Shown: positions 12,289-21,007, counted from the stretch's first letter. The stretch: 21,304 bases of DNA from Smittium culicis (GCA_001970855.1 LSSN01006027.1:1-21304), one strand, 5' to 3'. Notes: generated by a model from the letters alone, not told the origin. Made by a program: numbers and translations.

Positions 12289-13674
12289 TTATTGGTGCAT
12301 TTTCTTGACGTGCCGAGTCATATCGTACTCCCGGTAAAACTGCTGCAAACAGTTCAAATCAGGGCATACGAAATGTCTGTTTGAAAATTCTGGGTTCTGG
12401 TAGTCCCTGCCCAGCAATTGGTTAATCTCTGCTTCTATCTCACCAACTCTTCTTTTCCTATCCTTATCATCCTTATCATCCTTATCTCCTTCAACCTCAT
12501 CCGCGCCATTACCTGAGCTGTCTCTATTTATATCCAACAAATTATCTCCACTGTTAGCTTTTATGTGCACTTTTTTGTGCCGCACTAGCAGGTGCTTTCT
12601 AGCAAACTTTTGGCCACACCCTTCCTCCGCACACTCAAACGGCTTGATCTGCTCATGGAACGATTTTATATGAGCGTTCAGCGTTGATTGCTTGTAGTAA
12701 TACCGCGTACAATCTGCGTAGGGACACCCGATGACCGTCCTATTTTCCATATGAATTTCTGCGTGCTCGTTCAGGACATCTTTCCTTGCGAAAACTTTGC
12801 CGCATGTTGTGCACTCATAGCTGCTGGGTTTATGCTCGCTCTTTATGTGCTCAAGCAGCTCTGCCCGCTTGGTGAACTTCTGCTTGCATCCGCTATACCC
12901 GCACATATACTTCTGCTCGCAGCTGTGCACGCGCCCATGCTCTTTAAGTTTCGACGGCGTCCTGAACGTCTTGGCGCAAATCTCGCACACGTACTTGCCC
13001 CCCGTCCCGTGCGAGATCATATGCGCCGCCAGCTCCTTGTGCTTGCTGAACTTTGCACCGCACCCCGCAGTTGCGCACGCGTACCCGCCCTCGCCATGCA
13101 CAGCCATGTGCCGCTTCAAGTGCTGGTTCGTCATGAATCCCTGCCCGCACCCCTCAACGCCACACACATACTTCTTCCGCAAATTCGCATCGTGGCTCCG
13201 CATATGTACCGCCAAGTGCGACTGCCGCATGTACGCCTTCTCGCACCCACCAAACGTGCACACGTATGGCCGCTCGCCCGTGTGCGCCCGAACGTGCTCC
13301 GCAAGCTTGCTCGGCTTCCTGTACACCTTCGCACAAAATTCGCACCGGTACTCGCCCCTGCCCACTATGTCTATCTTTTTGCGCAACTGTGAGCGCCCAC
13401 CCTCGTCGAATCTGCCCCGCTCGAAATCGCTGCTGCTGTACAAATCTGCCTCGTTCAACTTCGGTATTGACTTCTCAGCGCCGCAATTCAAACTGAACAG
13501 TAGCTCTACCGCCTTCTCGCTACTGGATTTTTCGCTACTCAAATTGGTGAAATTGAATTTCTTATTGAATTTTTCGTCAATATAATCATCTTTATTCTCA
13601 TCAAGGTTCAATTCTTCTGATCTCACTCGCTTCCCCAAACTTGTTTCCAGCTCGATCCCAGTAATTGTAGACAT
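12289..13674 (-). CDS. TFIIIA-like C2H2 zinc-finger protein (9+1 fingers)
   Basis: 461 residues with ten intact C2H2 fingers. Nine are clustered at about 109-131, 137-161, 169-193, 198-222, 228-250, 256-281, 286-308, 315-340 and 346-370. A 64-residue charged spacer (371-434, with DKDDKDDKD and RKRR at 406-409) separates finger 10 at 435-460. All zinc ligands are present, for example C111/C114/H127/H131 and C437/C442/H455/H460. Only fingers 1 and 2 are joined by the classic TGERP linker. Most fingers have the four-residue Cys spacing and irregular His spacing typical of TFIIIA rather than of repetitive KRAB-type proteins. Nine fingers, a spacer and a tenth finger is the arrangement known for fission-yeast TFIIIA (Sfc2). 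That factor binds the internal control region of 5S rRNA genes, recruits TFIIIC for RNA polymerase III and can bind 5S RNA. The acidic N-terminal 108 residues match no domain I know. The start is the first ATG after an AT-rich leader with TATA-like stretches. The finger core is strikingly GC-rich. A different multi-finger regulator is possible but less likely. Confidence 0.82.
   Translation of the reverse strand: MSTITGIELETSLGKRVRSEELNLDENKDDYIDEKFNKKFNFTNLSSEKSSSEKAVELLFSLNCGAEKSIPKLNEADLYSSSDFERGRFDEGGRSQLRKKIDIVGRGEYRCEFCAKVYRKPSKLAEHVRAHTGERPYVCTFGGCEKAYMRQSHLAVHMRSHDANLRKKYVCGVEGCGQGFMTNQHLKRHMAVHGEGGYACATAGCGAKFSKHKELAAHMISHGTGGKYVCEICAKTFRTPSKLKEHGRVHSCEQKYMCGYSGCKQKFTKRAELLEHIKSEHKPSSYECTTCGKVFARKDVLNEHAEIHMENRTVIGCPYADCTRYYYKQSTLNAHIKSFHEQIKPFECAEEGCGQKFARKHLLVRHKKVHIKANSGDNLLDINRDSSGNGADEVEGDKDDKDDKDRKRRVGEIEAEINQLLGRDYQNPEFSNRHFVCPDLNCLQQFYREYDMTRHVKKMHQ
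12461..12489. repeat. 9-bp coding microsatellite (Asp-Lys-Asp spacer)
   Basis: Three tandem near-copies of CCTTATCAT (plus strand) encode, on the minus strand, the repeating GAT-AAG-GAT codons of the charged spacer between fingers 9 and 10. Because the unit is a multiple of three, spacer length can vary without a frameshift. Confidence 0.85.
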
Positions 13675-13699
13675 TGCGACAAAAACTCATCCAAAAAAA

Positions 13700-13762
13700 T
13701 AAATATAAATATATAAATTCTCGCACACTTTACTTCTTTTTCTTATGCTAAAATGTATATAA
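13700..13762 (-). promoter_or_regulatory. candidate promoter of the zinc-finger gene
   Basis: Reading the minus strand towards the ATG at 13674, there is TTATATA at about 13756-13762 (roughly 85 bp upstream) and a longer run of alternating T/A, ATTTATATATTTATATTT, at about 13700-13718 (roughly 30-45 bp upstream). Either could act as a TATA element. In DNA this AT-rich such matches are expected by chance, so the assignment is tentative. Confidence 0.25.
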
Positions 13763-14134
13763 TAGCCTTCTTTCCTGTCTTGCAAAATGAAATATTGCTC
13801 GAAATCAATCCGTTTTTTTTAATCTGCATTTAAAATCAAAAAAAATACTCGCATATATTTTTTTTTTCCGACTTTAACAATTAATTGGAATTTTTCGATT
13901 TTTTAAAAAAAAAAAGTTTCCAAAATTGCATAATATGAAAAATATGATAACCAATAGAATACTTGAAAACTTTCAAATGCTTTTTGCTTTTTCTAATTAT
14001 TATTAATATTGTTCATTTACTCTCTTCACCCAAGCTAACTGTTTCTTATTCATTTTAATCAAGTCACGCAATTTAAAATTCAGCGTTTCGTCATACTTAA
14101 TCAAATATAAAATCGTATATTTAAATAAAGTTGT
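13763..14134. other. intergenic spacer upstream of the zinc-finger gene
   Basis: AT-rich DNA with several poly-T and poly-A runs (near 13815, 13859 and 13905). I see no gene, RNA or repeat beyond homopolymers. It probably holds the upstream control region of the zinc-finger gene. Confidence 0.5.
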
Positions 14135-14376
14135 GAAGGAATTATTTACAAAAAGAGCGCTTTTTTACTGAAGAGTTACAGTTTATGAAATTTCATATTC
14201 ATTATACCCAATTAAAAAAGCTTTTCTCTATTATAACAAATTATACATGCAAAATGAAATTAGATACAACAATTGAAATTCATTTTCAAAAAAGTCAACG
14301 GTATTAGAATTTTAAATTATTCGGTCCAATGAAATTAAATTGTAACAGAATGATTTCTTCGCTCAGAATTTCCCAT
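14135..14376 (-). mobile_element. MITE-like fold-back element, copy 2 (about 242 bp)
   Basis: The right end on the minus strand, ATGGGAAATTCTGAGCG then AAGAAATCATTCTGTTAC, matches the family terminus closely. Inward similarity to copy 5 extends past 100 bp (GAAAATGAATTTCAATTG against GAAAAGGTATTTTGATTT, then a shared ATTTCATTT). The left end is weaker: GGAATTATTTACAAAAAGAG then CGCTTTTTTAC, which places the boundary within about 30 bp. Copies 1 and 2 bracket the zinc-finger gene. Confidence 0.65.
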
Positions 14377-15298
14377 GCAAGGGGTGCTAATAGAGTCACT
14401 TGCCTATTGTTTTGTCTTTAGAACCTTAAGGGGGTATCTACAGAGAGAAAGCAGAGTTAAAAAAAACTATTAAAGATAAAATAGAACAAATAAATAGTGG
14501 CTATGAAGCAAATGAGACTGTATATATTAATAATATAACTAATTTGCATTAATTGCAGAAACTTGACACTTTGAAATTTCTACGTTCACTTACTTACGTA
14601 AGTTTATCAATCAGAGAGAACTTGAAGGTAATGGGAAATTTGGGGTGGAAAATCAATTATAGCGCAATAAATTATACCTATAACTTTTTGGCTAAGTTCC
14701 AACAATAAAATTGACAAAAAAGTAAAGTCTAAAATTGTTGATAATTGATTAATAAGTCATAATTTTTTAATTTTTGTAATACTTGATCCTGTATCCTATA
14801 TCATATGCTTTTTTTTCCCACCTAAACCCCAATTTTTTTCTATCAAATTAGTTGGTTATACTATTTAAATATTATTCTAATCTTAAAAATCATTTTTTTG
14901 AACTAAAAAATAGAATTTATGATTTTAGATTTTATAGCACTAAAGAACTTGTTTTATTTCTGATTAAAAAATCTATTATTAAATCTGGAGGTGAAAAATG
15001 GGCTTGTAATCTTTAGTATATTGAAATATCTATATTCAAAGTTGGATTTTAAAAGTCTGAATTTAAAAAATTAATTGGTTTAAATGAATGAATTTCAAAA
15101 TCTTATAAGAATGTATTTAATGGTTTAGTTTTATCTTGTTGATTTTGCAAGTAAATGGTGTCGGTTTTGCAATTTAAATAATATTTCTTCTGATGAAATG
15201 AATTTTCTGAATTGTACTGTTCCAATTAATTAACTATTAAAACGACATCATTGTCAACCAAATCAAAGAGTAATTTTAATACCAAAAGTAATTAAACT
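14377..15298. other. intergenic spacer between elements
   Basis: AT-rich DNA of about 0.9 kb without a gene. A sequence at 14635 (ATGGGAAATTTGGGGTGG) and an inverted TTGGGG/GGTGGG block near 14817-14835 could be the worn ends of another fold-back element, but the match is too poor to annotate. Nothing else is recognisable. Confidence 0.45.
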
Positions 15299-15493
15299 AT
15301 ATAGGATATTCTTGAGGTAAGCATAACTTTTTTTCTTAGAAACTCTATTTTCTTATTTAATTAGGTAAAGATTTGTTTGTATCAGATAAATCATTCGATC
15401 ATGTTTTCAAATACTATTTAAAAATATAAGTAGAGATGATGTGTAGGAAAATTTTAATAGGAAAGTTCTGCTCCTCGAAATGATCTCCCATAT
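15299..15493. mobile_element. MITE-like fold-back element, copy 3 (about 195 bp, diverged)
   Basis: The left end reads ATATAGGATATTCTTGAG followed by AAGCATAACTTT. The right end on the minus strand reads ATATGGGAGATCATTTCGAG followed by GAGCAGAACTTT. Both fit the family terminus ATATGGGA(A/G)AT...GA(A/G)GAG...ACTTT. The interior is shorter and less like the other copies, so this is either an old deleted copy or a subfamily. It lies about 200 bp beyond the stop of the secreted-protein gene. Confidence 0.55.
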
Positions 15494-15610
15494 GTAAAAG
15501 CTGATAAAAATTAGATCATCACTCAATTGACACTTTTGAAATTAGAAATATATTGGAAACTTGATAAAAAAGAAAGCCGTATAATATTTAAAGTTGCAAC
15601 TCACAACACG

Positions 15611-15647
15611 TTTATTTACTCTCGTTGTGCCACGTTTAGAATTTATT
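15611..15647 (-). terminator. candidate polyadenylation signals of the secreted-protein gene
   Basis: Two AATAAA hexamers on the minus strand (TTTATT on the plus strand at 15642-15647 and 15611-15616) lie about 41 and 72 bases past the stop codon, a normal distance for a poly(A) signal. AT-richness makes chance matches common. Confidence 0.35.
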
Positions 15648-15687
15648 GGAAAATGGGAAATAGATCTATAAATAAATAGTGAGATTA

Positions 15688-16167
15688 TTAATACAAACAT
15701 CTACGCCTTATGTATCCAGGTCTGATGTAAGGTCTAATATAAGGTCTGTATGGCGCAGCCAGACGTCTTGCATAGATTGTTCTTCTAAAAACTGGGCCTC
15801 TATATCTATACGCAAACCTTCTTCTAGGAAGTATTATTCTTGCAGGAACTGGCGCAACTTCGACAGCAGCAGCAGCAGGGGCAGGGGCAGGAGATGCAGC
15901 TGGAGCTGGAGCTGGAGCAGGGGCTGCTTCGGCGGCAGATGCAGCTTCAGGAGCAGGAGCAGGAGCTGCGTCGCAAGCTGGAGCATCTTGGAAAATTTGG
16001 TTATTGGTTGGGTTATAATATTGCTCCATGTTTTCATTAGACTCTTGGGCGAAATCATTGTCCATCATGCTGTCAGCGTCTTCATTTTGCCAATCATAGT
16101 TGGAATCTCCAGAAGCAAGCGCTATAATTCCGCTAGCAGCTAAAATAATAGATAAAAATTTAACCAT
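15688..16167 (-). CDS. secreted acidic / Ala-Pro-rich / Arg-Tyr-rich protein
   Basis: A 159-residue protein with a textbook signal peptide: MVKF, then a hydrophobic core at about 4-18, and a likely cut after ASG (residue 20). The mature chain has three blocks. Residues 21-65 are acidic and Asn/Gln-rich (11 Asp/Glu, no Lys/Arg, ending at Cys65). Residues 62-109 are an Ala/Pro stretch with PAPAPAPA runs. Residues 110-159 carry 16 Arg and 8 Tyr with no acidic residue, and include YRPYIRPYIRP repeats and a final RRRCLY with Cys157. The frame is open a further 54 codons upstream, to an ATG at 16329. I prefer the second Met because it begins the signal peptide and because a TATA-like box (16291-16298) lies downstream of the first ATG. 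The composition suggests an extracellular structural protein such as a wall, coat, cuticle or tube component, possibly cross-linked through Tyr or Cys, but no family is recognised. Function is unknown. Confidence 0.75.
   Translation of the reverse strand: MVKFLSIILAASGIIALASGDSNYDWQNEDADSMMDNDFAQESNENMEQYYNPTNNQIFQDAPACDAAPAPAPEAASAAEAAPAPAPAPAASPAPAPAAAAVEVAPVPARIILPRRRFAYRYRGPVFRRTIYARRLAAPYRPYIRPYIRPGYIRRRCLY
15863..15970. repeat. coding trinucleotide/hexanucleotide repeats (Ala-Pro tract)
   Basis: Runs of GCAGCAGCAGCA, GGGGCAGGGGCAG and GGAGCTGGAGCTGGAGC on the plus strand encode the Ala and Ala-Pro runs of the minus-strand secreted protein. Units are multiples of three, so copy-number change would alter tract length without breaking the frame. 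The purine-rich plus strand is open in other frames here, but those frames are shadows of this repeat. Confidence 0.8.
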
Positions 16168-16290
16168 TATGAGAATTTTTTTTCTTTGGTAAATTTTGAG
16201 CGATTCAAAGTGAAATTTTATTCTAAGCGAAAGATTTATAAAAATTGGTTTTGAGTTTTTTATTTTTGTTTTCGTGTTCAATTCAAGGCA

Positions 16291-16298
16291 TTTATATA
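16291..16298 (-). promoter_or_regulatory. candidate TATA box of the secreted-protein gene
   Basis: TATATAAA on the minus strand, about 125 bp upstream of the preferred ATG at 16167. Transcription starting some 30 bp downstream would give a leader of roughly 90 bases and would exclude the more distal ATG at 16329, which supports the shorter protein. Confidence 0.4.
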
Positions 16299-16329
16299 CT
16301 TTTTTTGCACCACCATAAATAAAATTCAC

Positions 16330-16707
16330 TCTTAATCTGCTTATTCTATTAAGCGGCTAAGCTCGCTAAGTTTAATTATAGCTCAAATTATATCTCAAAA
16401 GTTTATTGCATATCTTCTAATTGATTAATCGTTTGAAAGGATATAATTTTTTTTTTTGATATAATTGTTTTTTAATAAAAAAAGCTTCATATTAGTTAAT
16501 ATTTAAAATGGATTATCCTAACTAACAGCAACTTATTAAAATCTATCGAAGGCAGTCTGCTTTATAAGGCTTTATAAAACAAAACTATTGGTAGATATTT
16601 CATTTGTTAAAATAAGCTTTTAGAGGTATGATAAATTCTAGAGCTAGAAATTAATAACGCGGTATTTCATTACGCATTTACAAATACAATTCTACCACTT
16701 TGAAAAA
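16330..16707. other. intergenic spacer upstream of the secreted-protein gene
   Basis: AT-rich spacer without a gene. It holds a small direct repeat (GCTTTATAAGGCTTTATAA, 16558-16576) and a short palindromic patch, ATTCTAGAGCTAGAAAT, near 16635. Either could be regulatory, but nothing proves it. Confidence 0.4.
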
Positions 16708-16945
16708 TTGGGAGATTTCGAATGAAGGGATAATTTAATAGTGTATAGACTTTATTTATAAAATTTAATAAACTGGAATGTCACAACAATAATGAATCCG
16801 TAGTTCATTGGCATATAAGAATAAAGAATAAAATATAAAATATAAATTAAATCTCAGCACCAAAAAATAATTATATCTATTTTAGCACTATCAAAGCTAA
16901 AGAATATGCTGAAAAAAAGCCCTCTCTGTGTTCAAATTTCGCAAA
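16708..16945 (-). mobile_element. MITE-like fold-back element, copy 4 (about 238 bp)
   Basis: The left end is TTGGGAGATTTCGAATGAAG then GGATAATTTAATAGTGTA, which matches the left end of copy 1 (GAAGAGGTCATTTTATAGTG). The right end on the minus strand is GCGAAATTTGAACACAGAG then AGGGCTTTTTTTCAG, which matches the right end of copy 1. Further inside, the right arm keeps a CTAAAATAGATATAATTAT then TTTTTGGTGCTGAG block, comparable with the TGTAAAATCGC...TTATTGGCGGAG block of copy 1. It therefore has the same orientation as copy 1. Confidence 0.6.
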
Positions 16946-17545
16946 TAACACACCAGATGTTAACTACTAAATTATTTTTCTTTGCTTTTTTTTATTAATT
17001 GATAATTAATCTGCTAAATATTCCATCGGACTTTTTAATTGAGTCCTTTTTAAGAATTCTTTTTCTAGATTCAAATGTATTTAACAGTACCTTATACTAA
17101 GACTATAGCCAAAGAATAAATCGGATTTTCTAAAAAAAAAAAATTGCAGATTAACAATTGGATATAAGATTTTATACAATGGTTCATTATGTATATAGCA
17201 CTCTCATAGCAATAGACCATTTGTATTGAGTTTTTAGTTATTTATAAACAAAAAATTATATCACCTAGAACTTAGTTTTATGGGGTGCATAATAACAGTC
17301 TATATTTCTAGAATTATATATTAGCAGAAAACATAATTAAAGAGTATATAATAACGATTAATACTGTAATAAAATCTCCACGAATACCAGGAAATTTTTT
17401 TATATACGAAAAAAAAATATAATGACTACTATCGAAGAGCCGGTTTTTATGAATAATAGGACATAGTATATCACCCCCATAATCTATAATTACTCAATAT
17501 TTATAAATAAAATAGCAAATAATAAATTCAAATTTAAATGCATAA
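16946..17545. other. AT-rich spacer
   Basis: Six hundred bases of AT-rich DNA between two elements. I see no gene, RNA or repeat beyond homopolymer runs. Confidence 0.5.
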
Positions 17546-17793
17546 ATGGGAAATTCTGAAAGAAGAGATAACTTTGTTGCGGCTTAAAACTATTGACCTG
17601 AATACTATAATTTTTTGATATTGTTGGAAGATTTGAAAAGGTATTTTGATTTTTCTATTTACTTATTTCATTTATAAAGTACTATTTGCTAAATGTAATT
17701 CTAGATTTTCTTTATTGGACAATAACTAAGTATAAAACTTCATACAATGTAACTAAATATGTCTAAAAACACTCTCTTAGAAAGAACCCCTCA
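17546..17793 (+). mobile_element. MITE-like fold-back element, copy 5 (about 248 bp)
   Basis: The left end is ATGGGAAATTCTGAAAG then AAGAGATAACTTTGTTGC, very close to the right ends of copies 1 and 2 read on the minus strand. The alignment with copy 1 continues through AAAGGTATTTTGATTTTTCT, then TTTGCTAAA, and into the opposite arm. The right end on the minus strand reads GAGGGGTTCTTTCTAAGAG then AGTGTTTTTAGAC, and further in AGTTACATTGTATGAAG, which corresponds to AGTTTCAGTGTAT in copy 1. It has opposite orientation to copies 1 and 4. No protein is encoded. Confidence 0.7.
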
Positions 17794-18001
17794 AAAATAA
17801 AAATTATAATACCTTTTCTACTCCAATAATTATCTGAGCTTTAAAATTCTCAGCTAATTAATTTTAACTTTAAAACGATCGTTTCAACAATATAAAATTA
17901 CAATAAATTACTTTATTTTTTCAATATTTCTCTAATTTTGATCTAAAATATGATATAAAGTTAGTTTTTCAAAATCAATTTAAAACCCATTTATACTAGC
18001 C

Positions 18002-18255
18002 ATACGGGATATTCTGGCTATGAGAAATTTTGTTGCAGTTTAAACTTTTTGGTCTGATTATTTATTAATTGTTAATATTGTTTTAGGTGGTGAAAATATG
18101 CATCAATTTATCTTTTTATTTTGAAATTTTGAAATTGCATCTACTAAAAAAAAGTTTATGATTTTGCTCATTAACTATAAAATTTTTAAGAGATTTGTAT
18201 ACTTTAATTCTTTACAATATAAAATTAATTCTTTTATATAACCAACTATAGATCA
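18002..18255 (+). mobile_element. MITE-like fold-back element, probable copy 6 (right end uncertain)
   Basis: The left end, ACGGGATATTCTGGCTATG then AGAAATTTTGTTGCAGTTTA, followed by TTTTTGGTCTGATTA and GTTAATATTGTTTTAGG, aligns with copy 5 (GTTGCGGCTTA, ATTGACCTGAATA, TGATATTGTTGGAAG). The right end is degenerate; a block near 18199-18250 only loosely resembles the right arm of copy 5. The end coordinate is an estimate from the length of the other copies. Confidence 0.45.
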
Positions 18256-19897
18256 TTTATAATCCTTTGAACTTTGATATCGCCAGTATAATATTTTACA
18301 TTAACTTCTGTTTTAAAACCTTGATATGAATATCAGTTTATATTTACACTGGAATATGAGTGCACTTTAAGATTCTGAGATATTAATGAGGTGTATTTCA
18401 CACATATTTCAAGCATATGAAATAAATTAGAATAATTTTAATCAAAAGATATTAATTCCAACTCCATACTTAGTATTATTTATGGGTACATATAGGAGAA
18501 AGCCTTCATTTTTAAATTAATTTTACTACTTTGCTTAGTCGTTATTAAATCATATATAAAGTGAATTCAAAAATTATTTAATCTCAACTCGTTAACAATA
18601 AAAATAATTAAAAAATATATATCACATTTCAGATAAAATTATTTGTCTAATTAAAAATAATTGAACATTCGATAATAATTAGGAACGAAAGTAAAATTTA
18701 GAAAAGAAAAATTGTATTGGATCAGTAAAAATAATACATAGTATTTCATATTAAACATATAGCGATGAATCCTATAAAATCAAAATAACTCCATGTTATA
18801 GAATGTATTGAATTCCATAATTTATAAATTTATGTATATCAAAATATTTGCTAAAGAGAAAATAACATCATAATTATTATATTTAATTTAATCTGAGTAC
18901 TAAATTTTTAATAAAATTGTAAATTTATTGATGGTTGATCATTTCATGAAGGTAATTTTTGCAGTTATTATAAAGTATAAATTAATTAAACTGAAATTCA
19001 AAATGAAAAAAAAAGTAATAAAAATTAACTTATATTTTAAAATTAAAAACCTTAATTTTTTGAGTTAAAAATTGATTATACTTTTTTACGAATTGACTAT
19101 TTGAAAAAATTTAAAAAAATGATATTAAAATCGACAATCTCTAAATAAAATATTTAAAATTATATCTATGCCTTGATAAATTTTATTAAATATTAAATTT
19201 AATGTTATTCACTGATTTCAAAAACTCCAGGATTATATTTTTACTGATTTGGAACATTATTAAAAAAATCAATTTAAAATATTTAAAGTTTTATCAAAAT
19301 TATAATAAATAGTATAATTATATTTATTTATTCCATTCATTAAGTTATTTGTAACTTTAATTCATAAATAAACCAAAATATCGACGCACTACATAATAAT
19401 AAACAAAAATTTTAATTTTTACTCAAAATAGCATGTAAATAAAGTAATTGTAAAGCTGAAAAATTATAACTATATTTTAGAAAATATAGTTTTAGTAATT
19501 GAATATATATATAAACCATTTATTAATTATTTGTCGAATATGTTATTTAATATATTATTGTTTTAGTATAATTGTATTAGCGCTAAAATAATCTATTTTA
19601 GTATATTTCATGCTAATAAATTTTTAGATTACTTTTAATAGTGCATTAATTGGAAATTAAATTGATATATACTAAAAATCTTATAAATTAAATTTCAATG
19701 GTATTCTCAAGATAATAAATTAGATTAACCCTTTAAAAATTGTGCTTTTCAGCTTGAATTTTTTAATTAAAAAAAAACAATTATTTTCAAACTAACTAAA
19801 TTATAGCTATTTTTTCTCAGAGATTTTGATAAATATAATTTAAAAGAATACTAAAAACTACCAAAAAATATTTATAAAGTTAAAAAAATAATTTTTC

Positions 19898-19963
19898 AAC
19901 TGATCCCCCTCCGTTGCTCTAGCAGCTTCATACCCACTGGGCAATGGTTCAAGGACCTATAGC
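19898..19963. other. isolated GC-rich islet, possible gene remnant
   Basis: 33 of 60 bases at 19901-19960 are G or C, while the flanks are about 10% GC. Both strands are open across it. The plus strand reads ...PLRCSSSFIPTGQWFKDL and then stops. The minus strand reads ...LNHCPVGMKLLEQRRGIS and then stops. Each open frame is under 40 codons and has no good start. It could be a surviving piece of a decayed gene or element, but no family is recognised. Confidence 0.35.
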
Positions 19964-20826
19964 TATTTATTTTTATTATTTATTCTATTTAAATTAAAAA
20001 ATAATAATTATTGGTTGTAATATGTATCACCTGTATCATTTTTTTTATTTAATATCATTAGAATTTCTATTTTTTAGATCTTAATTTCAAAATAATTTTT
20101 AAAATTATAATAAATATAGCCATATTTTGACTAAATGATAACGAATAATAAAATTATTTGATAAAAATACGATTTTCTTATTCAAATTTTTAATATTAAA
20201 AAAAGCTTTCATTTCAATATTTATTGAATGATTTTATTAAAATAATTGGTTCCGTCTGAAATATATACTTTCAATTATATTTTGTATAAAAAAAATCTTT
20301 ATTGATTAATAAGTATTTTTTTTAGAAAACTGATTAAAAATTTCGATTAAGAATATATTACACACGTTCACAAAACTGCGACATAGTTTAAAAGTTTTAA
20401 ATCATTCCTTACGAAATACATTATCAAAAATTATTATGTAAAATTTTTCTTCATAAATCTGGGTTTTTTATTTACTGGGACTAGATATTCAATTATATTT
20501 GTATTTATTTTTTAATTTTATAATGCTAGTAGTGAAATTTTAGCTTTAATAACAAAATATACCCCTCATCCAAATATAAGCGCACAAAAGGGATTTCATA
20601 ATTTTACTCAAATAAATAATAAAAATTTTATATTACACCTTTTCATCAAAAAACTTATAAATTCATGAGATATTTCACTAGATATATATTGTTCTTTAAT
20701 TAATTTCAAATATTTATAGTTGTAGCTTACATTTAATTTCAAACGATTTAAATTGACCAAAAAAGTAATTTCCGTAATTTCTTTTCAAATTATCTCAAAA
20801 TACAAAATTTGTCAAACATTTTGAAA

Positions 20827-20848
20827 TACGTATACGTATACATGTATA
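20827..20848. repeat. TATACG repeat with perfect palindrome
   Basis: TACGTATACGTA (20827-20838) is self-complementary and is followed by TACATGTATA. It could extrude as a small cruciform or simply be slippage. No gene lies nearby. Confidence 0.5.
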
Positions 20849-21007
20849 TTAAAAATATCATAGTTTTATAAATTAATTTTGATTTTAAATTATATTAGAA
20901 ATTATTGTTGAAGTTTTTAATATAAACAATAAAACCGAATAAAAATAAATTTATAAACAAAAAATAAAGCATAAAAAAACTTTCTTAGGAATAACCATAG
21001 GTTTTTT

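Larger units (their letters stand above)
18256..21007. other. very AT-rich gene-free flank
   Basis: About 2.7 kb of about 10-15% GC DNA with no open frame worth noting, no RNA gene and no recognisable element, apart from the GC-rich islet at 19898-19963 and the palindrome at 20827. It mirrors the composition of the first 3 kb. Confidence 0.6.

Noticed and set aside
12688..13585. Plus-strand frames of 234 and 246 codons opposite the zinc-finger gene, and shorter minus frames inside it
   Set aside because: They are shadows of the GC-rich finger-coding region. Their Cys/His/Pro/Leu repeats are the complement or frame-shift of the finger repeats.
15679..16143. Plus-strand frames of up to 154 codons opposite the secreted-protein gene
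   Set aside because: Ser/Arg and Gln/Leu/Glu runs here are the complement of the Ala/Pro codon repeats. The minus strand has the signal peptide and ordered domains.
16168..16329. 54-codon N-terminal extension of the secreted protein
   Set aside because: It would bury the signal peptide internally, is AT-rich and Lys/Ile/Asn-rich, and begins upstream of the likely TATA box.
19946..19958. GGTTCAAGGACC as a tRNA T-arm or pol III B-box
   Set aside because: It does not fit the B-box beyond GGTTCAA, and no acceptor stem, D-arm or anticodon arm can be drawn around it.
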